A stretch of DNA of 46,823 bases, taken from NCBI GenBank assembly GCA_964385305.1, contig CAYLOP010000008.1, forward strand, positions 1 through 46,823, in the 5' to 3' direction. The notes under the pieces were generated by a model that was not told the DNA's origin, did not search any database, and saw nothing but the letters and a program-made list of their open reading frames with translations. Numbering within the stretch: position 1 is the first letter of the stretch; every line of letters starts with the position of its first letter. Source of the DNA: CAYLOP01 sp964385305 (GTDB lineage Bacteria > Chloroflexota > Anaerolineae > Anaerolineales > E44-bin32). Below are positions 9,126 through 16,925 of this stretch, in pieces. The position numbers and the translations under genes are program-made.

Positions 9126-9916
9126 TGACATCCTACATTATTGCCATCGCAAATGAGAAAGGTGGCGTTGCAAAAACTACCACCGCTCTCTCCCTTGGCG
9201 GCGCCTTGGTAGAACAGCAATATAAAGTGCTCCTTGTGGATCTTGATCCCCTTTCGAACCTCACACTTGCACTTGGCTATAAGTCAAAGCTCCTCGAATT
9301 CACGTTGGGAGACATCTTGATGAGCGATCAGCCTATACAATCTGCGGTCGTTCAAACCTCCCTGCCTAACCTTGACTTGGTACCTGGCAATGCAGACCTC
9401 GCAATGACGGAACGTTTTATGGTCGTCCGTGAGAATTACGAGCAAATGCTTAAAGGGATGCTTAACTCAAACGAAAGCCATGATATTGTTTTATTGGATT
9501 GCCCCCCAGCACTTGGTCCCCTCACATACAATGCACTTTCAGCTGCGGATCTTTTACTCATCCCAACCCAGTGCGAATACTACTCAGCCCATTCTCTCCG
9601 GAACATGCTTAGCATGATCCGCAACGTTCGTGAGCGTACAAACCCAGAATTACGTTACCGCTTGGTTCTAACCATGTTCGATAAGAGAAACCGGATCCAT
9701 AGCGATCTCCACGATCACATTCAAAGAGTATTTGGAGATGCAGTTTTCAAGAGTGTGATCGAAATCGATACAAAGCTGCGCGAGAGCCCAATTTTTAATC
9801 AACCGATCACGACCTATGCTCCTAACAGCCGTGGTGCAGAGCAATATCGACAATTAGCGCAAGAGTTGAGGCAATTTATCCATGAAACCGTTGGATCGCC
9901 TACGAGATCGGCTTGA
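9125..9916 (+). CDS. ParA/Soj-family ATPase
   Basis: This encodes 263 residues. The ATG at 9125 sits in a TGATG overlap with the preceding stop; the TTG three bases earlier is less likely. The deviant Walker A motif KGGVAKTT has both the signature Lys12 and the P-loop Lys17. Walker A' is LLVDLDP and Walker B is VLLDCPP. Family members dimerise with ATP on nucleoid DNA and position plasmids, origins or protein clusters. No ParB gene or parS-like palindrome is visible nearby, so chromosome segregation is less likely. Lying between membrane sensors and a kinase, it more probably positions the sensory cluster or acts as a nucleotide switch, as orphan ParAs do for chemosensory arrays. That role is inferred. 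Confidence 0.9.
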   Translation: MTSYIIAIANEKGGVAKTTTALSLGGALVEQQYKVLLVDLDPLSNLTLALGYKSKLLEFTLGDILMSDQPIQSAVVQTSLPNLDLVPGNADLAMTERFMVVRENYEQMLKGMLNSNESHDIVLLDCPPALGPLTYNALSAADLLLIPTQCEYYSAHSLRNMLSMIRNVRERTNPELRYRLVLTMFDKRNRIHSDLHDHIQRVFGDAVFKSVIEIDTKLRESPIFNQPITTYAPNSRGAEQYRQLAQELRQFIHETVGSPTRSA

Positions 9917-12176
9917 AAAGCTTTTTGAGGGGATATCCGATGATCCCGATCGGACCGGACCACTCTCTCCTGCCCGCTTAGAGCATATGCGTCTTGGCGG
10001 GATAACCGGCTGGATATGGGAGTGTGATCGATCCGGTAAATATACCTGGTGCAGCCCTGAAGTTGAGAAGATCCTCGGCTATAAGCCCGAGGAATTGATC
10101 GGTAAACCGGTTGATCGAGTTGCATTTGTGTCTCCCGCCGCCGACAATCTGCGCGCGGCATTCGAGAAAGGCAATCCGATTCAAGAGATCCGGGCAGATG
10201 CTCACTCCCGCGAAGGAAGGGCGCTTACGCTGTTGATCAACGCGCTTCCACGCACCGATCAAGAAGGCAAATACTTTGGTTATCGTGGTGCCGCTCAAGT
10301 TATCTCCATGCAGGAAGCTCCGGATGAAGAGCAACGTGCCGAGCGCATGGCAATATCGGTGCCAGACACCAAGGATGAGATCGGCGCCCTGACCGTCCCG
10401 CGTTTGACGCCGACGTGGGGTGCCGTTCCCGGCTTCATCGAAGATGAGGATGGCATCCGATCGGTCATGAGTGCCGAAACGGTTTCTGACATGCAAGCCA
10501 GCCTTGATGAGAATAAGATCGTTGTTCCTATTGTCGGGCAATATCAAACCCTCGGGGTTTTGGAATTCGAAGAAAAAGAGCTCGACCAACCTTGGTCGCA
10601 AGATGACAGAGCCTTAGTTGAAGCAGTCGCAAAAGACCTTGCTCTTGCCCTTTTGGATGTACGCTCGCGGGAGCTCACACAACAAGCGCTTGAAGAGATG
10701 CAGGAGGCAGACAGGCTTAAGAGCCAGTTCCTCGCCAACATCAGCCACGAATTACGTACGCCTCTTAACTCCATCATCGGCTTTTCTCATGTCATCTTAC
10801 AGGGGATTGACGGACCGGTCACCGAAACCCAAAATCAGGATCTCTCGGCGATTTATGATGCTGGGCAACACTTACTTGGACTGATCAACAATATTTTGGA
10901 TGTCACAAGAATCGAAGCCGGCAAAATGGAACTGACGCTCAGCGACGTTGACCTCAAAGAAACCATCCTCAGCGTGATGGCGACGGCGGAAGGTCTGGTC
11001 AAGAACAAACCCATCGAGCTCATCACAGACATCCCTGATGACTTGCCGATCATTAAGGCGGACAGTATTCGCGTTCGTCAGATCTTGCTCAATCTCGTTT
11101 CCAATGCCACCAAGTTCACAGCCAAAGGTCAGATCGGCGTATCTGCTCGCATTATCAAGCTAGAAACGAGCCGCCAGATCGTCATTGCGGTATTTGATAC
11201 CGGCCCTGGGATCGCCCCAGAGGATCAGGAGAAGATTTTTGAACCTTTCTCTCAAGTTGATTCCGCTGCGGTGCGCAGAAGCGGCGGAAGCGGCCTTGGG
11301 CTCTCCATTTGCCGCCATTTGGTTGAATTACATGGTGGGCGAATCTGGGTTGACAGCATCCCAGGTGAAGGTAGCACATTCGCGTTCACTCTTCCCATCG
11401 GACCCGCTGATGAGGAACTTGAATTTAAAGCCCCTATCATCTTAAGCATCAATCAGGAATCAACCATATTTGAGGCCTATCGTTCCCACCTAGAAGGATT
11501 GGGGTACCAATTCCAGCAAGTTGCGTGGCCATGCGAGTTGGACAACGTCATTACGGAACTCAAGCCTGCCGTAATCCTTCTTAGTCTATTTCTGGAGGAC
11601 CAGAGCACCTGGAATATCCTCGCAAACCTTAAGAAACTTCCCTTTTCCCACATCATCCCTGTGATCCTCTACTCGAGGCTTGATGATGAAACAGGCTTTA
11701 TTCTCCCGCCTCTCTTCACCTTAGAGAGACCGCTCTCTGATCAATCCGTCCGAAGTATTCTTCTTCAAACGATGCGTCCCGAATCCGGAGCTCCGGATGT
11801 GCTTTTGGTAGACGACAATAGCCCTGATGTCAGCGATCTACGCACCGTACTCCATAGACTTGGCTGCCGTAAAATCCGCATTGCGCAGGACACGGTCAGC
11901 GCCACCGAAGCGCTCGATCAGCAAATACCTGATCTTGCGATCGTAAACCTCTTGATGGATCAACTGGAGGGCTTCACCGTTCTAGAAGTACTGCTGGAGC
12001 GAGAACTCATCGGAAAGGTCCCTGTTGTTGTGATATTGCCCTCGGAACCTACATCCGATGACCAGGCGCTGCTTGACCGGGGGTCGGAGGCACTGCGTGA
12101 ACACACACTCGTCGAGATAGTGGAACACATCGATAAGCTCAAGAGCGTTGTATCCAATCTCGACCTACCTGACTAG
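9882..12176 (+). CDS. PAS-GAF hybrid histidine kinase with two degenerate receiver domains
   Basis: This encodes 764 residues, with an ATG overlapping the ParA gene by 35 bases. The order is: PAS about 40-140; GAF about 160-260; HisKA 280-345 with phospho-acceptor His289 (ISHELRTPLN); HATPase 395-506 with the N box (LLNLVSNATKF), the G1 box (FDTGPGIAP) and the G2 box (GGSGLGLSI); receiver-like domain 1 about 518-630; receiver-like domain 2 about 638-755. Both receivers lack the phospho-acceptor Asp: the position is Ser568 in the first and Asn689 in the second, and the conserved Lys is also missing. There is no membrane segment. Its likely phosphate target is the stand-alone receiver at the operon start, and the dead receivers probably act as docking or regulatory modules. 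Confidence 0.9.
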   Translation: MKPLDRLRDRLEKLFEGISDDPDRTGPLSPARLEHMRLGGITGWIWECDRSGKYTWCSPEVEKILGYKPEELIGKPVDRVAFVSPAADNLRAAFEKGNPIQEIRADAHSREGRALTLLINALPRTDQEGKYFGYRGAAQVISMQEAPDEEQRAERMAISVPDTKDEIGALTVPRLTPTWGAVPGFIEDEDGIRSVMSAETVSDMQASLDENKIVVPIVGQYQTLGVLEFEEKELDQPWSQDDRALVEAVAKDLALALLDVRSRELTQQALEEMQEADRLKSQFLANISHELRTPLNSIIGFSHVILQGIDGPVTETQNQDLSAIYDAGQHLLGLINNILDVTRIEAGKMELTLSDVDLKETILSVMATAEGLVKNKPIELITDIPDDLPIIKADSIRVRQILLNLVSNATKFTAKGQIGVSARIIKLETSRQIVIAVFDTGPGIAPEDQEKIFEPFSQVDSAAVRRSGGSGLGLSICRHLVELHGGRIWVDSIPGEGSTFAFTLPIGPADEELEFKAPIILSINQESTIFEAYRSHLEGLGYQFQQVAWPCELDNVITELKPAVILLSLFLEDQSTWNILANLKKLPFSHIIPVILYSRLDDETGFILPPLFTLERPLSDQSVRSILLQTMRPESGAPDVLLVDDNSPDVSDLRTVLHRLGCRKIRIAQDTVSATEALDQQIPDLAIVNLLMDQLEGFTVLEVLLERELIGKVPVVVILPSEPTSDDQALLDRGSEALREHTLVEIVEHIDKLKSVVSNLDLPD

Positions 12177-12208
12177 CCGGACTGATCTCTACCGGTTGTC
12201 CACAGCGC

Positions 12209-12248
12209 GATCGAAGTCAATAAGATTTTTACTTTCGATCTTGGTTTT
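12209..12248 (+). terminator. Possible terminator of the signalling operon
   Basis: GATCGAAGT (12209-12217) and ACTTTCGATC (12231-12240) pair with one bulged base and a 13-base loop. TTGGTTTT follows. The stem is AT-rich and imperfect, so confidence is moderate. The position, about 30 bases after the kinase stop, fits. Confidence 0.4.
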
Positions 12249-12442
12249 GAGAAGTGAACGCCGCGTTACGGTTGTGGTTAGGTTGCTGGGGATGATTCCA
12301 TCACTCATGTGGGAACTACCCTCTCTGCAACGCTCTTTACAACCGAGTTGTTTCCACGAAAATTACGCTCGATCAGGCGAGAATTCATGGGGAATAATCG
12401 ATTTCTCTTACTAGCCAGGTTAAAAACTCGAAATCCTATACG

Positions 12443-13375
12443 ATGAACAAAACCGGCGTTCCTACTGCCATCGCATCTGCTCTCCTGCTTGGTCTTGCAC
12501 CGATTTTTGGCAAACAAGCGATCCTCGCGGGCATGGACTCTTACGCCGTCGTTGCAATTCGAACGGCTGCTGCAGCCTGTTTGCTTTTCCTTGTGATCCT
12601 CGTCCTACGACGCCGCTTCTTGTATATCTATCCTCTTGGACTTCTTGGATGCACAATTGCAGGGGTATTGAACGGGACTGGCTCGCTCCTTTATTATGCT
12701 GGCCTTGCGCGCCTCAATGCCGGTTTGGCACAACTACTGTATGCCCTTTACCCGGTATTTGTTGCCCTGATCCTTTACCTCGATGGTTATCGGCACCCCC
12801 AAGTTGTGATCCTTAGCTTACTGCTTGGCATTCCCGCCGTTTATCTTCTGCTCCAATCCTCTGCCACCCAAATTGATATCATCGGCGTTTTCCTTATGCT
12901 AGCTTCAGGGCTTTTCTACGCCCTACACATCCCGATAAATCAGCGTGTCCTGTATGAGGTTCCAGCACCAACGGTCACGCTCTATACATTAATCGCAATG
13001 ACGATTATTGTCCTCCCGGCATTTTGTATCTTCTCCCCCACAAAATCCCAAATCCCAAACCAGGCCATACTACCGCTAGTAGGTCTTACGGCCGTCACCT
13101 TTCTCTCACGACTCGCACTTTTTGCGGGCGTCAAAATGATTGGGGGAATGCGAACCTCCTTGCTCGGGTTGGCCGAATTGGTTGTGACAATCTCTCTCGC
13201 ACACATCTGGCTCGCCGAGTCGCTCAGCCTCAAGCAATGGCTGGGCGCCTTGCTCTTGATGGCATCTCTATTATTGGCCGGATATGATCACACGTCTGTT
13301 AAACCCGCTCAAACGCGAGGTCTGTTGTCCTGGCTGCGACCCCGGATTCGCCCAACTCCCCCTCCCGAAGCGTAA
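12443..13375 (+). CDS. EamA/DMT-family transporter
   Basis: A protein of 310 residues with ten predicted membrane helices arranged as two EamA repeats of five. The first runs to about residue 135 and the second from about 145 to 280; a short basic, Pro-rich cytoplasmic tail follows. Drug/metabolite transporters of this family usually export amino acids, nucleosides or other metabolites; the substrate cannot be read from the sequence. The ATG at 12443 has no clear ribosome site, and TATACG lies directly before it, so a leaderless transcript is possible. It stands alone between the signalling operon and argF. Confidence 0.88.
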   Translation: MNKTGVPTAIASALLLGLAPIFGKQAILAGMDSYAVVAIRTAAAACLLFLVILVLRRRFLYIYPLGLLGCTIAGVLNGTGSLLYYAGLARLNAGLAQLLYALYPVFVALILYLDGYRHPQVVILSLLLGIPAVYLLLQSSATQIDIIGVFLMLASGLFYALHIPINQRVLYEVPAPTVTLYTLIAMTIIVLPAFCIFSPTKSQIPNQAILPLVGLTAVTFLSRLALFAGVKMIGGMRTSLLGLAELVVTISLAHIWLAESLSLKQWLGALLLMASLLLAGYDHTSVKPAQTRGLLSWLRPRIRPTPPPEA

Positions 13376-13470
13376 GCTCATCGAACATCATGCGCATCGG
13401 AAGACGATTCTAAACCGATGAATTTCCTGTGCAGGGATGATTTGTATCCCGGCAATTCATCAGCGAGTCA

Positions 13471-13479
13471 TGCTATACT
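13471..13479 (+). promoter_or_regulatory. Extended -10 promoter upstream of argF
   Basis: TGCTATACT is an extended -10 element (TG, one base, TATACT at 13474-13479). The -35 region 17 bases upstream is poor, which is usual for extended -10 promoters. Transcription would start near 13486, about 40 bases before the argF start. Confidence 0.55.
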
Positions 13480-13527
13480 CGTTGCCAAATCCCAATACCA
13501 TCTACAAAACGCTTTTGGAGTTCTATG

Positions 13528-14445
13528 ATGCGCCACTTTCTTTCAATCACGGATTATTCCTCTCAAGAGCTACTCGATCTTCTCGAATTGGCAACCCGTC
13601 TCAAGAAAGAACGTCAAGCCGGCGGAAATGCGCCCATCCTTGAAGGTAAAGTCTTGGCAATGGTGTTCCAAAAGCCGAGTTTGCGCACACGCGTTTCCTT
13701 CGACATGGCCATGAGACACCTTGGCGGGGATGCACTCTACCTTTCCCCCAGCGAAATTGACCTGGGGAAGCGCGAATCGATCGCAGACGTGAGTCGCGTG
13801 CTGTCACGTTACATTGATGCAATCATGGCACGTGTTTTTGATCATGCACACATTCTCGAACTCGCCAGTTACGCCTCCGTTCCTGTCATCAATGGTTTGA
13901 GTGATTTCAACCACCCCTGCCAAGCCCTTGCAGATACACTTACCATCTACGAGCGTTTCGGTGACCTACACGGGCTCGATGTCGCCTACATTGGGGATGG
14001 AAACAATGTCGCCGTATCCCTCCTTTTTGCCTGCGCAAAACTTGGTATGAACTTCCGGATTGCGGGCCCTGAAGGATATGGACTTTCTGATGACGTGATG
14101 GCCACAGCAGAAGTTTTCTCCCAGGAAAGTGGTACTACCATCAGCAGCACACATGATCCGGAGGAAGCGGCGCGAGGTGCAAACGTGATCTACACCGATA
14201 CTTGGGTTAGCATGGGCCAGGAGGAAGAGTCCAAAAAGCGAAGCAAGGTTTTTCCGCCTTACCAGGTGAACGAGGCATTGGTTTCCCTTGGCGACCCAGA
14301 AGCGATTGTGATGCACTGTCTACCCGCCCACCGAGGGCAAGAGATCACAGATGCGGTGGCAGATGGTCCCCATTCCGTCATCTTCCAACAAGCGGAGAAT
14401 CGAATGCACGCTCAAAAGGCCATCCTTTATACACTTATGACATAA
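13528..14445 (+). CDS. argF: Ornithine carbamoyltransferase
   Basis: Transfers the carbamoyl group from carbamoyl phosphate to ornithine to give citrulline, in cytosolic arginine synthesis (or, in reverse, in arginine catabolism). The carbamoyl-phosphate site is KPSLRTRVSF, with Leu where many members have Thr. DFNHPCQALAD, the ornithine-binding DTWVSMGQE and HCLPAHRG with the catalytic Cys are all present. About 305 residues is the normal length. Two in-frame ATGs occur at 13525 and 13528; GGAG at 13517-13520 is spaced better for the second. No other arginine gene is adjacent; the next gene downstream is an alanine-dehydrogenase homologue. Confidence 0.95.
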   Translation: MRHFLSITDYSSQELLDLLELATRLKKERQAGGNAPILEGKVLAMVFQKPSLRTRVSFDMAMRHLGGDALYLSPSEIDLGKRESIADVSRVLSRYIDAIMARVFDHAHILELASYASVPVINGLSDFNHPCQALADTLTIYERFGDLHGLDVAYIGDGNNVAVSLLFACAKLGMNFRIAGPEGYGLSDDVMATAEVFSQESGTTISSTHDPEEAARGANVIYTDTWVSMGQEEESKKRSKVFPPYQVNEALVSLGDPEAIVMHCLPAHRGQEITDAVADGPHSVIFQQAENRMHAQKAILYTLMT

Positions 14446-14521
14446 ACTTCGCCTCTCGAGCCTAGGACATCATGCGATCTAAAGTCACCGTTCCGAGACA
14501 TTACAAGGAGAGGGATCAACA

Positions 14522-15607
14522 ATGAACATAGGCGTTCCTAAAGAGCGACGTTCTTTCGAGTTTCGTGTTGGCCTGCCTCCGGCAGGTGTGGAGATGTTCA
14601 CCAAGCACGGTCATACGGTATACGTTGAAAGCGGAGCCGGTGAAGGCGCTGGTTTTATAGACGACGATTATCTTAATTCCGGTGCAAAGGTTGTCTACAG
14701 CCAAGAGGAAGCCTTTGGCCGTGCTGACCTGGTCTTAAAATTCTCACGTCCCCTTATCGAAGAGCTGAAGATGATGCGTCCGGGCCAAACAGTCGCGGGG
14801 TTCTTGCATTTGGTCGCAGCCCGACAAGATAAGATCGATATATTCGAAAAGAAGAAGATCACAGCCATCGCTTACGAGCAGGTTGAGGATGCCGAAGGGA
14901 ACTTGCCTATCCTTGCACCACTGAGCCAGATCGGAGGGAGGATGGTTGTCCAGATCGCCGCACGTCTCCTGCAGAACAACCACGGCGGTCGTGGGATCTT
15001 GCTTGGCGGCGTAACGGGCGTTCCTTCTGCGGAGGTCATCATTATCGGCGCCGGTGTTGTGGGAAGCACGGCAGCGGGGACCTTCAGTGGGGTTGGTGCT
15101 CATGTTACCTTGCTCGACACAAGCCTCCAGAAATTGCAGCAGGCCTTATGCTGCACCCAATCGCATTTCGTCACCATGGTTTCTACACCCTTCAACATAC
15201 GCCGTGCCACTTCCTATGCGGATGTTCTTGTCGGCGCCGTTCTGGTTCCTGGGGAGCGTTCTCCCATTGTGGTAACGCGTGACATGGTTGCAGATATGAA
15301 ACCTCGAGCCATTATCATCGATATGAGCATCGACCAGGGAGGTTGCGTGGAGACATCTCGCCCGACTAACCATGGCAGTCCGACCTACATCGAAGAAGGC
15401 GTTATCCACTACTGTGTACCGAACATGTCTGGTGTCCTCGGTCGGACTGCATCGAATGCGCTCTACTATGGCGCTTACCCCTATCTCAGAGCAATCGCGC
15501 GTGATGGGATCGAAGCGGCTATTGCGAGCATGCCAGGCCTCGAGTGTGGTTTGAATTTACAGAATGGAAAGGCGATACATCTCAAGAGATTAGGCGGTCT
15601 TTCTTAA
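14522..15607 (+). CDS. Alanine dehydrogenase-like protein
   Basis: A homologue of NAD-dependent alanine dehydrogenase (L-alanine to pyruvate, ammonia and NADH), 361 residues. The start is supported by AAGGAGAGG about 8 bases upstream. It keeps the substrate-binding Arg near residue 15 (FEFRVGLPPAG), the active-site His (GFLHLVA), the Rossmann GAGVVGSTAAG and the catalytic Asp of SIDQGGC. However, the pyruvate-binding Lys of the usual LKVKEP motif is replaced: here the segment reads LKFSRP, with Ser at the Lys75 position of the mycobacterial enzyme. So either the substrate differs or the enzyme compensates. It probably forms an operon with the CoA-transferase (14-base gap) and pyk, a grouping centred on pyruvate. 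Confidence 0.82.
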   Translation: MNIGVPKERRSFEFRVGLPPAGVEMFTKHGHTVYVESGAGEGAGFIDDDYLNSGAKVVYSQEEAFGRADLVLKFSRPLIEELKMMRPGQTVAGFLHLVAARQDKIDIFEKKKITAIAYEQVEDAEGNLPILAPLSQIGGRMVVQIAARLLQNNHGGRGILLGGVTGVPSAEVIIIGAGVVGSTAAGTFSGVGAHVTLLDTSLQKLQQALCCTQSHFVTMVSTPFNIRRATSYADVLVGAVLVPGERSPIVVTRDMVADMKPRAIIIDMSIDQGGCVETSRPTNHGSPTYIEEGVIHYCVPNMSGVLGRTASNALYYGAYPYLRAIARDGIEAAIASMPGLECGLNLQNGKAIHLKRLGGLS

Positions 15608-15620
15608 GGGAAAATATCTT

Positions 15621-16925
15621 ATGACATGGATCTCAAAGTACCAATCTCGTCTTACTACAGTTGAGGAAGCCGTCAAAGTCATCGAACCCGGGCACCGCGT
15701 CTTCCTTACCGGGAACTGCTCCGTCCCGCAAAAATTGCTCAACGGCCTTGTCGCCCGTGCCGACGAACTGGAAGATGTGGAAATTGTCCAGGTTTTCACA
15801 GTTGGCCCTGCGCCTCATGCGGACCCCGAAATGGAAGGGCACATGAGGATCAACACCCTCTTCATCAGTCACAATATCCGCCATGCCGTCAACGATGGAC
15901 GCGCCGATTTCACGCCGTGCCTCCTATCCGAAGTGCCATTGCTTTTCCGGGAAGGCCACCTTCCCTTGGACGTTATCCTCATCCATGTCAGCCCACCGGA
16001 CGAACATGGCTTCTGCAGTTTAGGCATCGAAGCCGGCCTTTCAAAAACCCCTGCTCAAAACTCCCGCATCGTGATCGCGGAAGTTAATGAGCGTATGCCG
16101 CGCACCCTGGGCGATTCCTTCATTCACTTTTCCAAAATTGACTTCGCCGTCCCTGTAGATTATCCGCTCGCTGAACTACCCATGGGTCAGACAAATGACT
16201 TGAGCATGAAGATCGGTCAGTACGTCGCCGACTTGATCGAAAACGGCTCCACCATGCAGATGGGCATCGGTGCAATCCCCGACGCTGTGCTGCATTTCCT
16301 CCACGATAAACGCGATCTCGGTATCCATACCGAATTGTTCTCGGATGGCGTTATGGACCTGATCACACGCGGTGTGATCACAAATGACAAGAAGACACTT
16401 CACAACGGCAAGATCGTTGCAGGTTTTATCCTCGGAACGCAGAAACTATATGATTTCGTCGATGACAACCCCATCGTAGAGCTTCACCCTACAGAATATG
16501 TCAATGACCCCTTCGTCATCGCCCAAAATGATAAGATGGTCTCGATCAACTCTGCCATCGAGATAGATCTGACTGGGCAGGTCTGTGCAGACAGCATCGG
16601 CCCTAGGCTCTACTCAGGTGTCGGAGGTCAACTTGACTTCGTCTACGGTGCAGCTCGCAGTAAAGGCGGAAAGCCGATCATAGCGCTTCCTTCCACTGCC
16701 ACGCCACGAGATGGCACGCGCTTGAGCCGCATTGTCCCGATGCTAAAACATGGCGCCGGCGTCGTAACGACCCGCAATCATGTGCACTATGTCGTGACGG
16801 AATATGGGGTTGCTTATCTCTATGGAAAAACCATCCGACAGCGCACTCGAGCTTTGATCGATGTCGCACATCCAGATTTTCGTGAGGAACTCGAGCGAGA
16901 AGCGAGGGAGCTTAACTACCTGTGA
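15621..16925 (+). CDS. Acetyl-CoA hydrolase/4-hydroxybutyrate CoA-transferase family protein
   Basis: A family I CoA-transferase of 434 residues. These enzymes move CoA between carboxylic acids through a glutamyl-CoA intermediate. The catalytic Glu is residue 238 in GIHTELFSDG, the position known for the clostridial 4-hydroxybutyrate CoA-transferase. The CoA-binding glycine loop MGIGAIPDAV is at about 214-223. The donor and acceptor acids are not evident; acetate, butyrate, 4-hydroxybutyrate or a branched acid are all possible. It lies between the alanine-dehydrogenase-like gene and pyk, and its stop overlaps the pyk GTG start (GTGA), so translation is coupled. That suggests a role in disposing of or activating acids around pyruvate/acetyl-CoA. 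Confidence 0.88.
   Translation: MTWISKYQSRLTTVEEAVKVIEPGHRVFLTGNCSVPQKLLNGLVARADELEDVEIVQVFTVGPAPHADPEMEGHMRINTLFISHNIRHAVNDGRADFTPCLLSEVPLLFREGHLPLDVILIHVSPPDEHGFCSLGIEAGLSKTPAQNSRIVIAEVNERMPRTLGDSFIHFSKIDFAVPVDYPLAELPMGQTNDLSMKIGQYVADLIENGSTMQMGIGAIPDAVLHFLHDKRDLGIHTELFSDGVMDLITRGVITNDKKTLHNGKIVAGFILGTQKLYDFVDDNPIVELHPTEYVNDPFVIAQNDKMVSINSAIEIDLTGQVCADSIGPRLYSGVGGQLDFVYGAARSKGGKPIIALPSTATPRDGTRLSRIVPMLKHGAGVVTTRNHVHYVVTEYGVAYLYGKTIRQRTRALIDVAHPDFREELEREARELNYL

Noticed and set aside
9978..10601. 207-residue minus-strand open frame
   Set aside because: It is antisense to the kinase PAS/GAF region and has an unstructured composition; it is a shadow of the real gene.
12148..12414. Possible small gene between the kinase and the EamA transporter
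   Set aside because: The frame overlaps the kinase end and the terminator-like hairpin, and its composition is unlike a folded protein.
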